64,000 bases of DNA from Heterocephalus glaber (Eukaryota > Chordata > Mammalia > Rodentia > Bathyergidae): assembly GCF_000247695.1 (NCBI RefSeq), contig NW_004624779.1, positions 2,019,905 through 2,083,904 on the forward strand. Direction: 5' to 3'. The notes under the pieces are model-generated. The model saw only the letters and a list, made by a program, of their open reading frames with translations, made no database searches and was not told the origin of the DNA. Shown here piece by piece: positions 12,250 through 24,715 of this stretch. Numbering within the stretch: position 1 is the stretch's first letter; every line of letters begins with the position of its first letter. The position numbers and the translations under genes were made by a program.

Positions 12250-14640
12250 ATTCTAGGTATTAGAGATTCCCCAGGAATAATTTTTTAAAAGTACAATAAG
12301 CATGACTACTCAAAAATATACACTTACACAAAGAAAAAAGGTACAGTGAGAAAATTGGAGGAAAAAATTTGAAAGCTGAAGATCCAAATCAGTTAATATA
12401 CTGGAAATATAAAACAGATTAGAAAACAACTATGATTTCTATATTGAAATATATATATATAAAATAAAAGTAAAAATTGATGAAACAGAGTTGACAAATT
12501 ATGAAATATAACTGCTAAAAATGAAGTTATAAAAAACTGAAAGCTAAAAAAATGGGTTTAAAAACTTATTATACACAGTTCAAGAAAGAATTAGGTGGAA
12601 AAAACACCGGAAGAAATTGCCCAGAGCACAATTCACAGAGACATAGGTAGGGGATATGGGATATGGGAGGGTGAGTTGGATCATTACTAGAAGGGTATTG
12701 TCAAAGGCACATGACTTTCCAGAAATACCTAAATACACTGCTCTATTGAGTTAGGAAGCTCAATGAATTTCAAGCAGTGTGAATACAAGATAGCCACATT
12801 TAGGCACATTAGAAGAAATTGAAGAACAACAGAAGGAAAAAAGAAAGAATTTAAGAAAAACATTTTAGAAGTCACTCAAGAAAAAAAAAATCCCTTCAAA
12901 GGTTTTCTAAGTAGATTAATGGCTATCTTCTCTTCGGTAATAATGGTGTCTAAAAAAGCCCAGGCTGACAATTATCGAAGGGAAAAATTCCAACAACTTC
13001 CAATCTGTTAATTCCCAGAAAAATATCATTCAGGAATAAAAGTATTTCCAGATTTAAAAAGCAAGATTTTCCATCAGTAGATCTTTGTTGGAGGAAGCAG
13101 GTTGAAGGTATGAATTCTACAAATAAATAAAGAACAATCAAGGTGGTCCATTTGGGGGCAAAGTAGAAAGATTATTGACTGTAAACATAAATACTACTAC
13201 TAATAATGTCATAATGAATTTAAATGATCAGAAATTAAACACATGAGAGCAATAATATATAGGTTGAGATAGGAATAAGTGGTTATGAGGTTAAGTTCTT
13301 ATTTTTCTAAAGAAAGAGCAAATTTTTAAATTGATAAGTATCAGAAAAATCAAATATGCATGTGATAATTTATAAGTAAATTGATAAAAATAAGCAAAGT
13401 AAAACATTTTCAAACTTTTGTTTTGAAAATATAGAAGGCTGAAATATTCATCAATCCAAAAGAAGCAAAGAAAGATCAAGAAACACAAGAAGCAGAACAA
13501 TTAGAAAGCTTAAATTGAAATGGTAGATGTAGATTGGGAAACACATTGCATGAAAATTGCCTAATTAGCACAACTTGAAATAAAAGATTGTTAAGTAAAA
13601 CTAAGTAAAAAAATTATGAATCCATATCTCAACTATAAAGCTATGTATAAGCCTCCATAAATTGAAAAGCAAATGGTTCAAAAAGGCAGCTAGGTTTATA
13701 ATATCAAAAAGAAAGCCATGTATCCAACTGAATTTCAGACGACATAGGATTTCAGGTCCATAATATTACTAGGTATAAAAAGGATCTTTTTTTTCTTTTT
13801 TTTTTTTTTTGTAACTGGGATCAAACTAGGGACCTTGCACTTGCAAGGCAGGTGGCGGAACCACTGAGCTAAATCCCCTTACCAAAAGGATCATTTTTAT
13901 AGTATTATCTGTTTCAATTCCCAGGAACATAAAATAAATTTAAATTTGTGTATATTTAAAAACATAGCTCCAAAATACACCAAGAGAATACAGACAGAAA
14001 TAAAGGGGATACTAACAAACCCACAATTACAGCAGTAGAATTTGACAATTATCTCTTATAAATGATAGAATACAGACAAAATACACAATGAAGTAAAAAT
14101 ATTTAAGTTTCTAGGACATGGTGAGCAAGTATGACATAATGAACACATGTGTGTCACATAATTACAAATTGCACCTTGATTTCAGAGACACATAGGATGT
14201 TTACAAAAGTTAGGCATAAAATAAGTTTCTTTCATTACAAATGTATGATTAATCTGGAATTCAATTAGCAATCAATAATGAAATATAGGTGGACTATTTT
14301 TATAGTTTTGAAAATTAAAATTCAAAAGAAAGCCTAGGTGTAAATCATTATTCATACAGACAATATTGTGAACTTACAAATGCAAATACTATTGTAACCT
14401 AAACTATTGAGAATATCTCAAACGTCATTTATTTAGAAAATAAGCTGAAAGTTAATAACTAAGCATTAATTTCGTAAGTTATAAAATGAAATAAAAAGAA
14501 GTTCAAATAAAAATGTAATAATGTTAAAAGACTAGATCAATGTTACAGGAAAAAATTGGAACTAAGTGTCCTTTGAAAAGATTACATGAACAAAATTTGA
14601 TCCATGATGCTTTTCAAAACAATAAAGTACAAAGCACAAA
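12250..14640 (+). mobile_element. Ancient L1/HAL1-like LINE remnant, sense, interrupted by a SINE
   Basis: The order and wording resemble the old mammalian HAL1/L1M region. ACAAGATAGCCACATTTAGGCACATTAG (about 12785-12812) is followed by an A-rich coding-like stretch, then AAAATATCATTCAGGAATAAAAG near 13020, and then CAAAATACACCAAGAGAATACAGACAG near 13971. The element is heavily mutated with no surviving ORF. An ID-type SINE lies in it at 13787-13883. Both ends are approximate because divergence is high. A rodent-specific relative of HAL1 or an L1M 5' part would look the same. Confidence 0.5.
13787..13883 (-). mobile_element. ID-type SINE, antisense, with perfect 9-bp TSD
   Basis: A T-run is followed by GTAACTGGGATCAAACTAGG, TTGCAAGGCAGGTGG and CCACTGAGCTAAATCCCC. 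AAAAGGATC occurs at 13778-13786 and again at 13884-13892, a perfect 9-bp target duplication. It sits inside the older LINE remnant, so it is the younger event. Confidence 0.9.
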
Positions 14641-15960
14641 TAATTGATACTAAGAATGAAAAAGGAGGCTGATTTTAGACATTGCAGATGTTTAAACAAG
14701 AAAATGTAAAAATTTTATGGGCAACATTAGGTCAACTCCTTTAAAAATGATAAAATAAGACAAGTCTTAGAAGAGATGTAGCTTAGCAAATCAGAGAAAG
14801 AGAAAGCCTGGCTTTGTAGTAACAAAATCTTCCCATAGCAAAGATTCCAGGCCTTGTGCTATTACTACGGTACTTTAAAGTGCTATTATTATAGAAAAAG
14901 ATGATAATGGCAAGAACATAATAAATATAACAAACTGCAAATTAAGATACTTAGACAGCATTTTCCAGGGTGCAGATGGTATGCTCAGATTGCTTTCAAG
15001 TTCCAGGGCCTTGAGCTGCAAAGAAGCAGATGCTTGCTGTTGAATTCATGACCACCACACCCGAGCATGAATGTCTCCTTTCTCTGCATCTTAATCCTCA
15101 GTTTTTATTTTAAAATCAGCATTACAGTACTAAATGTTAGGTCTTCTGCATTCTGACATGTTTGTCTTTCTTTAAAGCTTTTAAGATACAAAAGATGAAA
15201 TAAACCCTGACATGTTATACTTAGTACTCAAATCTGGCAACATTGGACATTTGGGCTACAAAAGGAAAAGAAAAGCAGATTAGAAAGAAAGCTGGGCCTT
15301 TCTAATCTTTGAATTTTAAAACCACATGAATGATTGTGGTAAATCAATTTCATTTTTAGAAGGATGTCTGTCTCCAGTGAGTTTGATCATATGAACAAAG
15401 CACAATATGAGTTCTTTGGAATTTAACAACATTTATATTGGATATATTTCTGTGGGTCTTGCTTTTAAAAATACATAAATTTCTACATACAGCTTTCAAT
15501 TTCCTTACTTTGAACTTGAATGTAATGACTTAAATGTTATTACCTGATTCTATTCAACAGTGACATGCTGTAATAACAAAAAGATGATTAAATAATTATT
15601 ATCATACTACTGGCTAACATATACAGAAATGATTAATGTAATCAGTAATACCTTAAGGACTTTAATTGTTAACATTTATCACTATCTTTCAAACGATTTA
15701 AATGGATTGTAGAAATTTAGTATCTACCTCATGGTTATGAAGCTATTAAAAAGCAAGGTTGGTATTCAAACACAAAAAGTGAGTCTAAGATAGTCTCAGC
15801 TCTAGTTGAGGCTTGTTGATATGCAGTTTGCTTAGCCCACTTCTAGGTTGAAGAGGGTTTTAGGCTTCCTCTCTTTAAAACAGTCACAGGTAAAGGTGTT
15901 TGGCTGGTCCAGTGGCCAGATGTAGAGAAACGTTGCTATTGGAACTGGATTTTGAAGCAC
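14641..15960. other. Unassigned AT-rich DNA
   Basis: No recognisable gene or repeat. A degenerate MIR-like look at about 15700-15790 was too weak to call. Confidence 0.4.
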
Positions 15961-15964
15961 TATG

Positions 15965-16100
15965 TTGCATTTAATCCTGTTGACAGCTCTGAGACATGAT
16001 CTGCATTTATAGACAGGACAATTGGAAATTAGATAGATAAACTCATTTATTCAAAGCAACATAGCTAGTAAGTAATAGAATAAGAATATGAACCATGTTT
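15965..16100 (-). mobile_element. MIR SINE fragment, antisense
   Basis: The plus strand reads TTTAATCCTGTTGACAGCTC, then a stretch like 'tttatagacaggacaattggaaa', then CAACATAGCTAGTAAGTAATAG. This follows the reversed MIR order (bulk deletion of the 5' end, CORE, then the 'cagctagtaagtgg' block). It is an ancient mammalian element, strongly diverged. Confidence 0.6.
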
Positions 16101-18489
16101 ATTTATATGCTGAAAGACAGAGAGAGAAATTGGTTTTGAAAGAGATCACTGTAGATTTTAAAATTCTAACTAAAATCCAACATTGTGGAATCCAAAGTAT
16201 TAATATTTACCTCCTATTTTAAGTTTCAATTAAAATTCAGCATTTGTGGAATCCATGGTTCTTTGTAGAAGCCAACACTATGGATTCATGGATTTTGGGA
16301 AGATAGTTTAAAAAGCATGGAAGAACCCACCATATCTACCATAAGTTAAATGACCACAACTAGTCTATGAATTCCAAGAATTCAAGAAAAATCACTCAGC
16401 AAATTTTGCCTTTATTTTTAAAAAATAGATATCTATGGATACTTACAATGTTAAGATTTTCTGAGGTATTGCTTATTTAAAAATGTTCTTTATCAAAGAA
16501 GTATCATTTGATTCAGCGTTAATAGCCAATTGATAATAGTAGAGGAAATTTTGCTAAGTTATAATCTTTTCTAGCTTAACAATTTGGGTGAGTTTACTAA
16601 ATTAAAATTATTCTCAGTTTCAAAATTTACCGTGGAAAAAAGAACTTCATGAAATTGTACACAGAGAAGAACCTATGAATCTAAATTCTTCCATGTGTCT
16701 TTCTCACATGGAACGTTTGGAGCCTGTTTCCTATTTTTTTTTTCTGACATCCCAAAGGGACTCATTCACTTGGATCAAAGGCTTTCATATTGACTACTGC
16801 TGTTGCCTATTCTTCAATTTTTTACAGTACAGCATTACTTTTAGATCAAAGCCTTCTTTTGGGTGGTCATCCTGCTTAAGAGGCAGAGTTAGTGTGATGG
16901 GAGATTTCCATCTGAACAAATGCAGTTACTACAGACTTCAGTACGAGATGGAAAAACTGTGTCTTAAAGTTCAAATTTGCAATGCTTATCTTGATATTTT
17001 GAGATGCTGAGAAATAACTTTGGCATTTATAGTAAATAGTGTGCTTAAATTTATTAATTCACCTGCTCAAAGACTTTTTATAAATATAGCTAAAAAGGAG
17101 ATTATTGTACTTGTACTGTGGACATAGAATGCTTTAGGCATTAAGCCCTGATTTAGCGTGGGGCTGCAGCAGTGTGTTTGCCTGGCTACTTCCATTGTTT
17201 TTTCTCTTTGAAGCATCATTAAAGATGAGTTTATTGTGGGAAGAAGCAAGCATGACATTGTACTGTTATTAATATTTGAGTGCTATTTAAAATATTATAA
17301 AATAAATTTCAGTATGATAAATGTTTATTAGTACATTTTTCTTTCTTATATGTAATTTTTGAAGATTTTTGGTTTTCTTAACTCTTTCAGTGGATCTATA
17401 GGCTCAAATACAAAATCATATGATTGAAAAGCTTTTAAAATTGAGACTATTAGAGTTCACTTCCACAGTCCTAAATTTTTGAGAAATCCACTTTATTTGG
17501 GTGGATGATAAGAGGACTGTGACTCACTGGTGAGGTATTCCTGAGTTCTGTGCGAAACTCAACTCTTTACCTTTCCCTGTAGCATGTGGCAAGGAGACTG
17601 TTGTGTATGGTGCAGAGGATGCCACTGTGCCTTTTCTTGGCCATTATTTGTAGGGTTCTGAGACTGATTCTCAAGACAAAAAGAAAGAACTTTCTTTTTT
17701 CTTTTTTCTTTGCTTTCTTGACTTTTCTCAGGAAATATGGCAGGTTAGAGGAGGAATACACATGAGTCGGCCTTAAGAATTCTCAGGCTCACTTTCTCTG
17801 AATTCTTTCCTCTCAAAATATTTTCTGAATGATTAGAAAACTCTCATGATCTTCCTACCCACAAAAATGCTTTGAGAAGTAATTACCATGAATAGATACA
17901 GTGTCCTATGGCGAGTTGCCTTTTAGTGACTACATAGACTGAGGCTGGGTTTCTTTCCTCAGGTTTGAGTTCATGTATCCCTTTAAAGTGCTTTACTGTC
18001 ACCCTTTGTTAAATAATAAAACCACTGCTGATTTTCTCAAATATAAAAATCATTTTCTTACTTTGGATCATTATTGCTTTTTTAATTTTCTAGTCACTTT
18101 GTCACATTCTCTTTCAGTTTTTATTTGGCCAGTTTACAGGCATATACTCTAGTTTTTCTTCATAAATCCATCCTTTAGCTCTGTTGGCCTTTAAAAATTA
18201 TTCTTGAATCCCTGTAGAAAATGGTCATTATAAACATATAACCTCAATACACTTGTGCAACATATGTCTGAAAAGATTTTATATATATAATATTTCTGTG
18301 AATTTTATGAAAAAAACCCCAACACTCATGTGACTGTCCTATTTGTCTTCATGTGTTAACCTAGTCCTAATAAGCACAGACGGTAGTGTGTGGATTATAC
18401 CAGATCCATTTGTCCATTTGAACCTCTGGGAATTGCAGGATTGTGTGGTTAAGTCTATCCTCTCCAAAACTTTAAATACTTGGACAGCA

Positions 18490-18490
<1 letters not shown>
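16101..18490. other. Unassigned DNA; 111-codon frame at 16675-17010 is not supported
   Basis: No repeat or RNA gene recognised. The plus-strand frame of 111 codons at 16675-17010 has no recognisable domain, runs through a poly-T-coded FFF stretch and lacks any splice or promoter context, so I treat it as chance. Confidence 0.4.

Positions 18491-18491
<1 letters not shown>

Positions 18492-18530
<39 letters not shown>
18492..18530. repeat. (TA)n microsatellite
   Basis: About 19 uninterrupted TA units. It produces the artificial alternating Tyr/Ile reading frames seen on both strands here. Confidence 0.98.
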
Positions 18531-18536
<6 letters not shown>

Positions 18537-18789
18537 AAATTTTGAATTGAAAATGGTACTTTATGGTGTAATGACTTAAAGTAAAAAGAATCAATATTTC
18601 TAACATTGAGTTTCCAACATTTTAGCATCCAGCTAACAGAAGTGTTTAAGTTGAAGTAACTGAATCACCTGTCTTAGTCCTGATAGGACAATAACATTTT
18701 ATCTGTAAGAAGAAAAGAAAATCAGTCTTCAGACTAAAGAAGATTTAAGTGGTGCCTACAATGTGTTTGTGTTTTTGAAATTTTATCTC

Positions 18790-19120
18790 ATTGTATTAGT
18801 CAGCTAGGATTTCATAACAAAATACTATAGACTTGGAATCTTTCACAAAAGAAATTTTTTTCATGAGTCCACTGCCCTCAAATTCTATTTCTGCTGAGGG
18901 TCCTTTTCCTGTCTTGCAGATGTTCACCTTCTTTCCTGGTCCTCACATAGCTTTTCCTTTGTAAAAGTGTGGATAAAGTGATGTCTGGGTTTCTTCTTAC
19001 AAGGAGATAGGCTCTTGGGACTAGCACAGAAATCTGATGACTTCACTTAACTTCAACTACCTCCCATAACCCTTACATCTAAATTCAGTTATACTGATGT
19101 TTAAGATTTCAACATATAAA
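18790..19120 (-). mobile_element. MLT1-type MaLR LTR fragment, antisense
   Basis: The plus strand opens with TGTATTAGTCAGCTAGGATT and ATAACAAAATACTATAGACT, the reversed end of an MLT1/MST-type LTR. Near 18930-19020 it shows a reversed 'cttcctggtcctcacatag' and 'cttcttacaaggagat' pattern, and it ends with ATGTTTAAGATTTCAACATA near 19098. It is old and diverged. Family is assigned from remembered consensus order, not from a search. Confidence 0.6.
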
Positions 19121-19122
19121 TG

Positions 19123-19145
19123 GTGTGCGTGTGTGTGTGTGTGTG
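19123..19145. repeat. (GT)n microsatellite
   Basis: About 11 GT units with one GC interruption, directly after the antisense MLT1-type LTR. Confidence 0.95.
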
Positions 19146-20096
19146 GCAAAATCAGTTCACGATACAGGTCTATTTTCCACTTGAAGTAATTACTATGCAC
19201 TACTTTAGCATGCTTCATTCACTGGGTAGGAGGGAGGCCCAGCTATAGTACAACAAAAATGATGAAGACATAATTTAGTTTTCATTTTCAAAATAACCAT
19301 GTTTAAAGAGTACAGAAGAGTAGCCTTGAAAGTCAGCCTTTCATTTATGCAAATCTGTTGAGAGAAAAGGCTTTCTAAATTCTAAAGTTGGCAGTGTAAA
19401 TATTAAGAACCAAAATCTAGAGGAATCAATTTTAGGATGCATCTAGGAATCAATATGAAAGCAGTTTTTTGCACTGAAATGCACCAATTGCTTCAGAAGA
19501 GAGAATAGAGAACAGAGAGTAAGATTTAAAAACAGGTTAGTGTTAGTGGCCTCCCAAATTTCCTAAAATTGAACCTCAAGTGAGAAGCCACGACTAATGC
19601 CCTTAATAACTCAGATTATCATTGAGCACAAAAAGCCTATATTCTGTTTTTTTCTAGACTGCTGGGAGTGGTTCTTCTTCTGTTATAATTTTTTTTGCTT
19701 AAATTCTTTTATTGGTGCATTTTAGGTATACGATACGTTTACATTTATCATTGGGTGCTTGTACCTGTACGTTATGTATCTTGGTTCTTATTTTTTTTCC
19801 CATTACCTGTGTGCCCTTCACCCTTCCACACTTCCCTATTTACATAGACTTCCTTTCTATTTTTTTTTCTTTTCTCATAATTTTTCCTTTCCATTCTTTC
19901 CTTTCCCCATCTCCACCCACCACCCTACCCCTTTGGACCTTTTCCTATTTCAAAGTATCAATTATTAGTTATTAATCCTTATTTACACTTTCAGTTTCTC
20001 ACACTAGAGAAACTATTTGGTATTTACACATGTGTGCCTTATTTATTTCACTTAAGAGTATAGCCTCAATATACATCCATTTAGCTATAAATGTCT

Positions 20097-20507
20097 CTAG
20101 TTTCTTGTTTTTGTGGGTGAGTAGTACTCCATTTTATAAAAAAAACACATCTTCTTTATCCAGTTTCCAGCTGATGGGCACTTGGGCTGTTTCCAAGCTT
20201 TAGCTATTACAAACTGTGCCACTATAAACATGGGTGCACTTATATCTCTGTGGTATGATTCTTTTAATTCTTTTGGGAAAATACCCAGCAGGGGAATAGC
20301 TGGGTCAAATGGGACCTCTAGCCCTAGTTCTTTGAGGTATCTCCACAACGATTTCCATAGTGGTCCCACCAGTCTGCGCTCCCACCAACAATGGAGAAGG
20401 CTTCCTTTCTCTCCACACCCCTGCCAGCATTTGTTATTGGTTGATTTCTTGATAGCAGCCGCTCTTTCTGGGATGAGGTGGACTCTCAGTGTTGTTTTCA
20501 TCTGCAT
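20097..20507 (-). pseudogene. L1 ORF2 C-terminal remnant
   Basis: A 136-codon open stretch inside the antisense L1 matches the L1 ORF2p C-terminus. It has the CWWE..LVGPLWKS block, DPAIPLLGIFPKE at the middle, and an AKAWKQPKCPS block before MEYYS. It ends early at a stop after KTRN, where the family normally continues for several dozen more residues. It is a dead fragment of the L1 endonuclease/reverse transcriptase protein, continuous with the ORF2 pieces at 21147-21521 and 21649-21864. Confidence 0.9.
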
Positions 20508-21146
20508 CTCTCAAATGACCAGTGATGTTGAACGTTTTTCCATATGTTTATTTGCTGCTTTTACTTCTTTGTCTGAGAAATGTCTGTTCATTTCAGATGC
20601 CCATTTGTGAATTAGGTCTCTGAACTTGAGGGATCTGATCCTTTTCAGTTATTTATATATTCTAGATAGTAGCCCTTTGTCTGAGTTATAGCTGCTAAAA
20701 ATTTCTTCCCATATTGTAGGTTGTCTGTTAGTCCTGTTAGTGGTTTCTCTTGCAGTGCAGAAGCTTTTTAATCAGATGAGATCCCAGTTGTTGATTCTTT
20801 GTGCTAGTTCCCATGCTATTGAGGTTTTGTTCATAAAGTCTTTTCCTATGCCAGTGTCTTCAAGAGTTCTACCTAACTTATCTTCCAGCAAGTTCAGTGT
20901 TTCTGTCTTAATATTTAGATCTTTAATCCACTTCGATCTTAGTTTAGTGCCTGGTGATAGATATGGATCTAGTTTTAATCTCTGGCAGGTTGAAATCCAG
21001 TTTTTCCAACACCATTTATTAAAGAGGCTATCTTTCCTCCAATGAGGGTAGTTGGCTCCTTTGTCAAAGATGAGGTGGCTGAGTATATCTGGAGTTGTTT
21101 GTGCGTCTTCTAATCTATTCCACTGATCCTTGGGTCTGTTTCTTTG

Positions 21147-21521
21147 CTAGTACCATGCTGTTTTTATCACAGTAGCTTTGTAGTATAGCTTCAAGTTGGG
21201 GATTGTGATACCCCCAACCATGTCTTTGTTGTCCAGAATTGCTTTTGCTATTCTAGGTCTCTTCTGGTTCCAAATGAATTTTTGGATTGTTTTCTCTAGT
21301 TCTGTGAAGCATATTGTTAGAATTTCAATCAGCATTGCATTAAATCTATACAGTAGTTTTGGAAGTATGACCATTTTCATTATATTGGTTCTTCCTACCC
21401 AGGAGCAAGGGATGTCTTTCCATTTTCTTATATCCTCCTCGATCTTCTTTTTCAGGGTGCTGTAGTTTTCAGTGTAGAGGTCTTTTGCTTCCTTTGTTAG
21501 ATTGATTGCTAGATATTTCAT
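21147..21521 (-). pseudogene. L1 ORF2 post-RT region remnant
   Basis: A 124-codon open stretch with [15 protein letters not shown] near its start, [18 protein letters not shown] in the middle and [15 protein letters not shown] and [14 protein letters not shown] near its end. These are the hallmark blocks just downstream of the L1 reverse transcriptase core. It is separated from the RT piece at 21649-21864 by stops and from the C-terminal piece by a frame break, so it is not expressed as a functional ORF2p. Confidence 0.9.
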
Positions 21522-21648
21522 TTTTTTGGATGCTATTGTAAAAGGAATTGTTTCCCTGATTTCTCTCTCATTGAGTCTGTTATTTGTTTACAAGAAGGCT
21601 ATTGTTTTTTGAGTGTTGACCTTATATCCAGCTACTCTACTGAATCTG

Positions 21649-21864
21649 TCAATTAAGTCTAGAAGTCTTTTGGTAGAGTTTTTTTGGGTCTTTTATGTAA
21701 AGTATCATATCATCAGCAAACAATGAGAGTTTAGCTTCTTCCTTTCCTATCTTTATTCCTTTTATTTCTTTTTCTTTTCTAATTGCTGTGGCTAATGTTT
21801 CCAGAACTATATTAAGCAGGAGTGGTGATAGTGGGCATCTTTGTCTTGTTCCTGATTTTAGCAT
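21649..21864 (-). pseudogene. L1 ORF2 reverse transcriptase core remnant
   Basis: A 71-codon stretch contains [18 protein letters not shown] (the RQGCPLSP-type block with Gly replaced by Arg) and [10 protein letters not shown], the FADD active-site motif with both catalytic aspartates still present. It ends after [14 protein letters not shown] where a frame break occurs. It belongs to the antisense L1 at 19680-21963. Confidence 0.92.
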
Positions 21865-22430
21865 GAAAGATTTCAGTTTTTGACCATTTGGTATGATGTT
21901 GGCTGTTGGTTTTTCATAGATAGCCTTAATCAGGTTGAGATAAAGCCCTTCTACTCCAATTTTCTGGGAGTGGTTCTTCTTATAGAAAACATTATAGAAA
22001 TTAAGACAATTTTTTTCTTTTTAACTTTACATTGTATATATCAATCTTGTCCTGAAAGCTAATAATGTGCATATAAATAAGTGTGTGTATCTCTACATGA
22101 AAATATAATGGAGAAATCCTGGAAATATGACATGCCTGCTGGATTTTGGCAGTTTTTTCCTGGTTTCAAAAATGTTGTGTTTTGGTCTCTTGTTTTTGAA
22201 TGCAGAGATACTAATTTCTTGATAACAGTTACTTTTGGTGAAATCACAAACTATGCACTTTCTAGAACGGCGTTGAAAACCTTACACCTTTGGCCATGAA
22301 AATTTGTCACAGTGACTCTCTCATCCTAAACACGTAAAGTTGCAGAGAATATCTTGTACTCTCTGAGCTGCTGAGTTGATACGGTCACTGTACAAATTAT
22401 GTATACTTAGAGGTATCACATTCTGGAACC

Positions 22431-22794
22431 TGCTATGTAGTTGGGATGTCTCTCAAAGGCCCATGATTTTAAGGCTTGGCCCCCATCTTGGAGACAGTAA
22501 GAGGTGGAAGAACCTTTAGCAGCTGAACAGTGTGGGAGGTTTTAGGGTATAGGCCATGTGCCTTGATGGGGACTGTGGAGTGGAGCATGGAGTTGCTTTG
22601 ATTCTTGGGCATGAGGAGAATGGCCTCCTCTGGTGCCACACACTCTTTCCATAATGTGCTGCCTCATCACAGGGTCAGAGGAAAGGGGCCAATTGATCAT
22701 CAACAGAAACCTCCACTGCTCTGTGGCAAAACAAACCTTCCTTTTGAGTTGATGTATTTCACTGATTTTGTCACAGTGACAGAATGCTAACACA
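22431..22794 (+). mobile_element. Solo MaLR-type LTR, sense
   Basis: The element begins TGCTATGTAGTTGGGATGTC, carries the middle block AGTGGAGCATGGAG, and has the near-terminal run GCAAAACAAACCTTCCTTT followed by TCACAGTGACAGAATGCTAACACA. This is the order of a rodent MaLR (ORR1/MT/MST-like) LTR, about 364 bp. The possible 5-bp duplication (GAACC/GAATA) is too decayed to rely on. Confidence 0.7.
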
Positions 22795-24105
22795 GAATAT
22801 GATCTGCCAAAATGGGGATTACAGCAACATTTTTAAGATAATGAAAAGGATAGAAAAACTCCAGATTTTTTAAGATCAGGAGTCAGTCATTATTTTCACC
22901 CACATGATCTTCCTGTACGTATGTATTGGCCATACCATGGATCTACAGTCTTAAAATTTGTCAAGTTTTGAAAAACCAAAGATTAAATATTACTGCTCTA
23001 AACAGAAAATTTGTAAAGAGGTCCTGAGAGGCATGTGAGTTGGAAAGTGTTGGAAAAATATTGATCAGAACCAAATTATAGTAACTTATTAAAACTGTGC
23101 ACTCCTGGTCATAAAAAATAATCTTCACTCTTAAATACCAGAAAGGTATTTATATTTTTGATCCTTTGAATCATGTGCTGTTCACATTGTTCTCAGAATC
23201 CCTTAATGTAACAGCTTTATGGTGACATTTTAAGATACTCTGCCAATCCCGAGTGTTTTCCACTTGGGGCTTTTCCCTGCTGGGCTTGAGGGTGGCATGG
23301 AATAGAGCCAATATGTCTTTCAATATAGACAATCAACTGAAGTGGATATTTGTTGTAACATTTGTTCTGTTTTTCCTACTCTGCTAAGCATCCCTACAAA
23401 GCTGGTTACCCAGCAATTTAGGGTTTGGTAGCTTTTTCTGTGATTTGCATTAGAGTAAAGGCAATGGGCTCTGTACAAAGAACCTGGACTGACATGTCTG
23501 AAGAGCTTGTAGGCAGTGCCACAACAGGTCAGATGTGGAGACACACAGATGAAATCTTGGTATAAACAATATGTTCACTGCAAACAGTAATGGCCATCAG
23601 CATGGCAAACTACCGCTATGCTTCAATTTCTTTTCCCTTGTATGTTGTTAAGTAGAGGCCCCAAACTATCCTATAATAAGAAAAAGTATTGTATGTGTTA
23701 TAGATCTTTATATGTTACCAGGGCTTTACTGTCAAACATGAGTGAATACTGAAACATCCTCTCCCTAAGATGATGGTAATTGTAGAAGAGAAAATGAAAT
23801 TCAATCTGCCTGAATTTCTATGTTAGTAATGAGTAAGAGGAAGAATTTTCAGTGAACCTAGTTTTCAGGAATGTAGTTAAATAATTCATCATAATACCTA
23901 AATTCTTAGAGTATGCTTTCAATTTGTTGGATTATAATGAGACAGAGAGAAGCATGGTTTAAACACTTTTATGCTTGATCTCAATTTTTAAAAAATGGAA
24001 TTTAAGAAGCAATCAGTGTATGTTCTTGTCTTCTTGAACCAAATTAGAAAATAACTTCCTCAATAAATTTAAATGATACATAATGACAATGGTATTATCA
24101 GCAAA
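22795..24105. other. Unassigned DNA
   Basis: Nothing recognised beyond short chance frames. No poly-A tails or TSD pairs were noticed. Confidence 0.4.
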
Positions 24106-24109
24106 CACA

Positions 24110-24310
24110 TAATTCTTATGGTCTTCCAGGTATCGGTTTAAGCATTCTACACGTAGTAAGACATTTAATACTTGTAACTATGCTATGAAATTGGTAGAGT
24201 TATTTCACCCATTTTACAGATCAGAAACTAGAGCAATGAGGGGTAAGCAACGTTCCCATGTCAGAAAGCTGGAAAGTATATTTTAGGGTATTCCAAACCA
24301 TACATCCTGC
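24110..24310 (-). mobile_element. MIR SINE, antisense
   Basis: The plus strand carries ACATTTAATACTTGTAACTATGC, the reversed MIR 3' half. It then has TTTCACCCATTTTACAGATCAG and AAACTAGAGCAATGAGGGGTAAGCAACGTTCCCATG, the reversed CORE-SINE region. It is diverged but in the correct order. Confidence 0.75.
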
Positions 24311-24384
24311 CACTAGAGTCTCTTGTTTATATAGGATACTACACTGCCATTAAGATAATAATAAACACAAATCTCATACCTTCC

Positions 24385-24600
24385 CTGCTATAGACACTGC
24401 TAACTCAATTCTTCCCCCGCAAAATCCCAGGAACTAAGTCCTAGGAGGTAGGCATTGTTACTATCCATAACCCTGGGAGTCAGAGAACTTAAGGAGCTTG
24501 TTTGCATCACAGCTAATAAAGGAAGGAGGTGTGGTGAGATTCATCCTCAGAAAGTCTGGTTGTAGAATGTGCTATTACTGACTCTGCTATTTACCTGTCT
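24385..24600 (-). mobile_element. Second MIR SINE, antisense
   Basis: AGGAGGTAGGCATTGTTACTATCC is followed by GAGAACTTAAGGAGCTTG and CACAGCTAATAAAGG, the reversed MIR CORE order seen in the neighbour at 24110-24310. The two lie in the same orientation about 75 bp apart and look independent. Confidence 0.6.
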
Positions 24601-24715
24601 AATTTTCCAAAATAGGCAATTAATTTAGTCATATCCTACAGTCATAATAATTGAAAATGAATGCTTTGTTATGATTTCTCCTTTAAAATTTTTATGGCAT
24701 TTAAATCTTACACTG

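Larger units (their letters stand above)
19680..21963 (-). mobile_element. 5'-truncated L1 retrotransposon, antisense, 18-bp TSD
   Basis: This is a 2.28-kb L1 read on the minus strand. From its truncated 5' side it holds the ORF2 reverse transcriptase segment (the FADDM catalytic motif falls at about 21705-21725), then the post-RT region ([15 protein letters not shown] at 21477-21521; [20 protein letters not shown] near 21147-21210), then the C-terminal segment (PLLGIFPKELKESYH and KQPKCPS at 20150-20300), and last a 3'UTR with a purine tract. A T-run at 19688-19696 is the reversed A-tail. CTGGGAGTGGTTCTTCTT occurs at 19662-19679 and 21964-21981, a perfect 18-bp target duplication. ORF2 is split into several frames by stops and shifts, so the copy cannot encode a working protein. 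ORF1 and the 5'UTR are absent. Confidence 0.95.

Noticed and set aside
15590..15800. Additional antisense MIR
   Set aside because: Only a short resemblance to the MIR order; the CORE block is not recognisable.
16675..17010. 111-codon plus-strand ORF as a small gene
   Set aside because: No domain, no supporting promoter or splice context, and poly-T-coded phenylalanine runs. It fits chance in AT-rich DNA.
18339..18537. Alternating Tyr/Ile ORFs on both strands
   Set aside because: They come from the (TA)n microsatellite at 18492-18530.
20182..20610. 142-codon plus-strand ORF
   Set aside because: It is antisense to the L1 ORF2 remnant at 20097-20507 and its composition follows from that.
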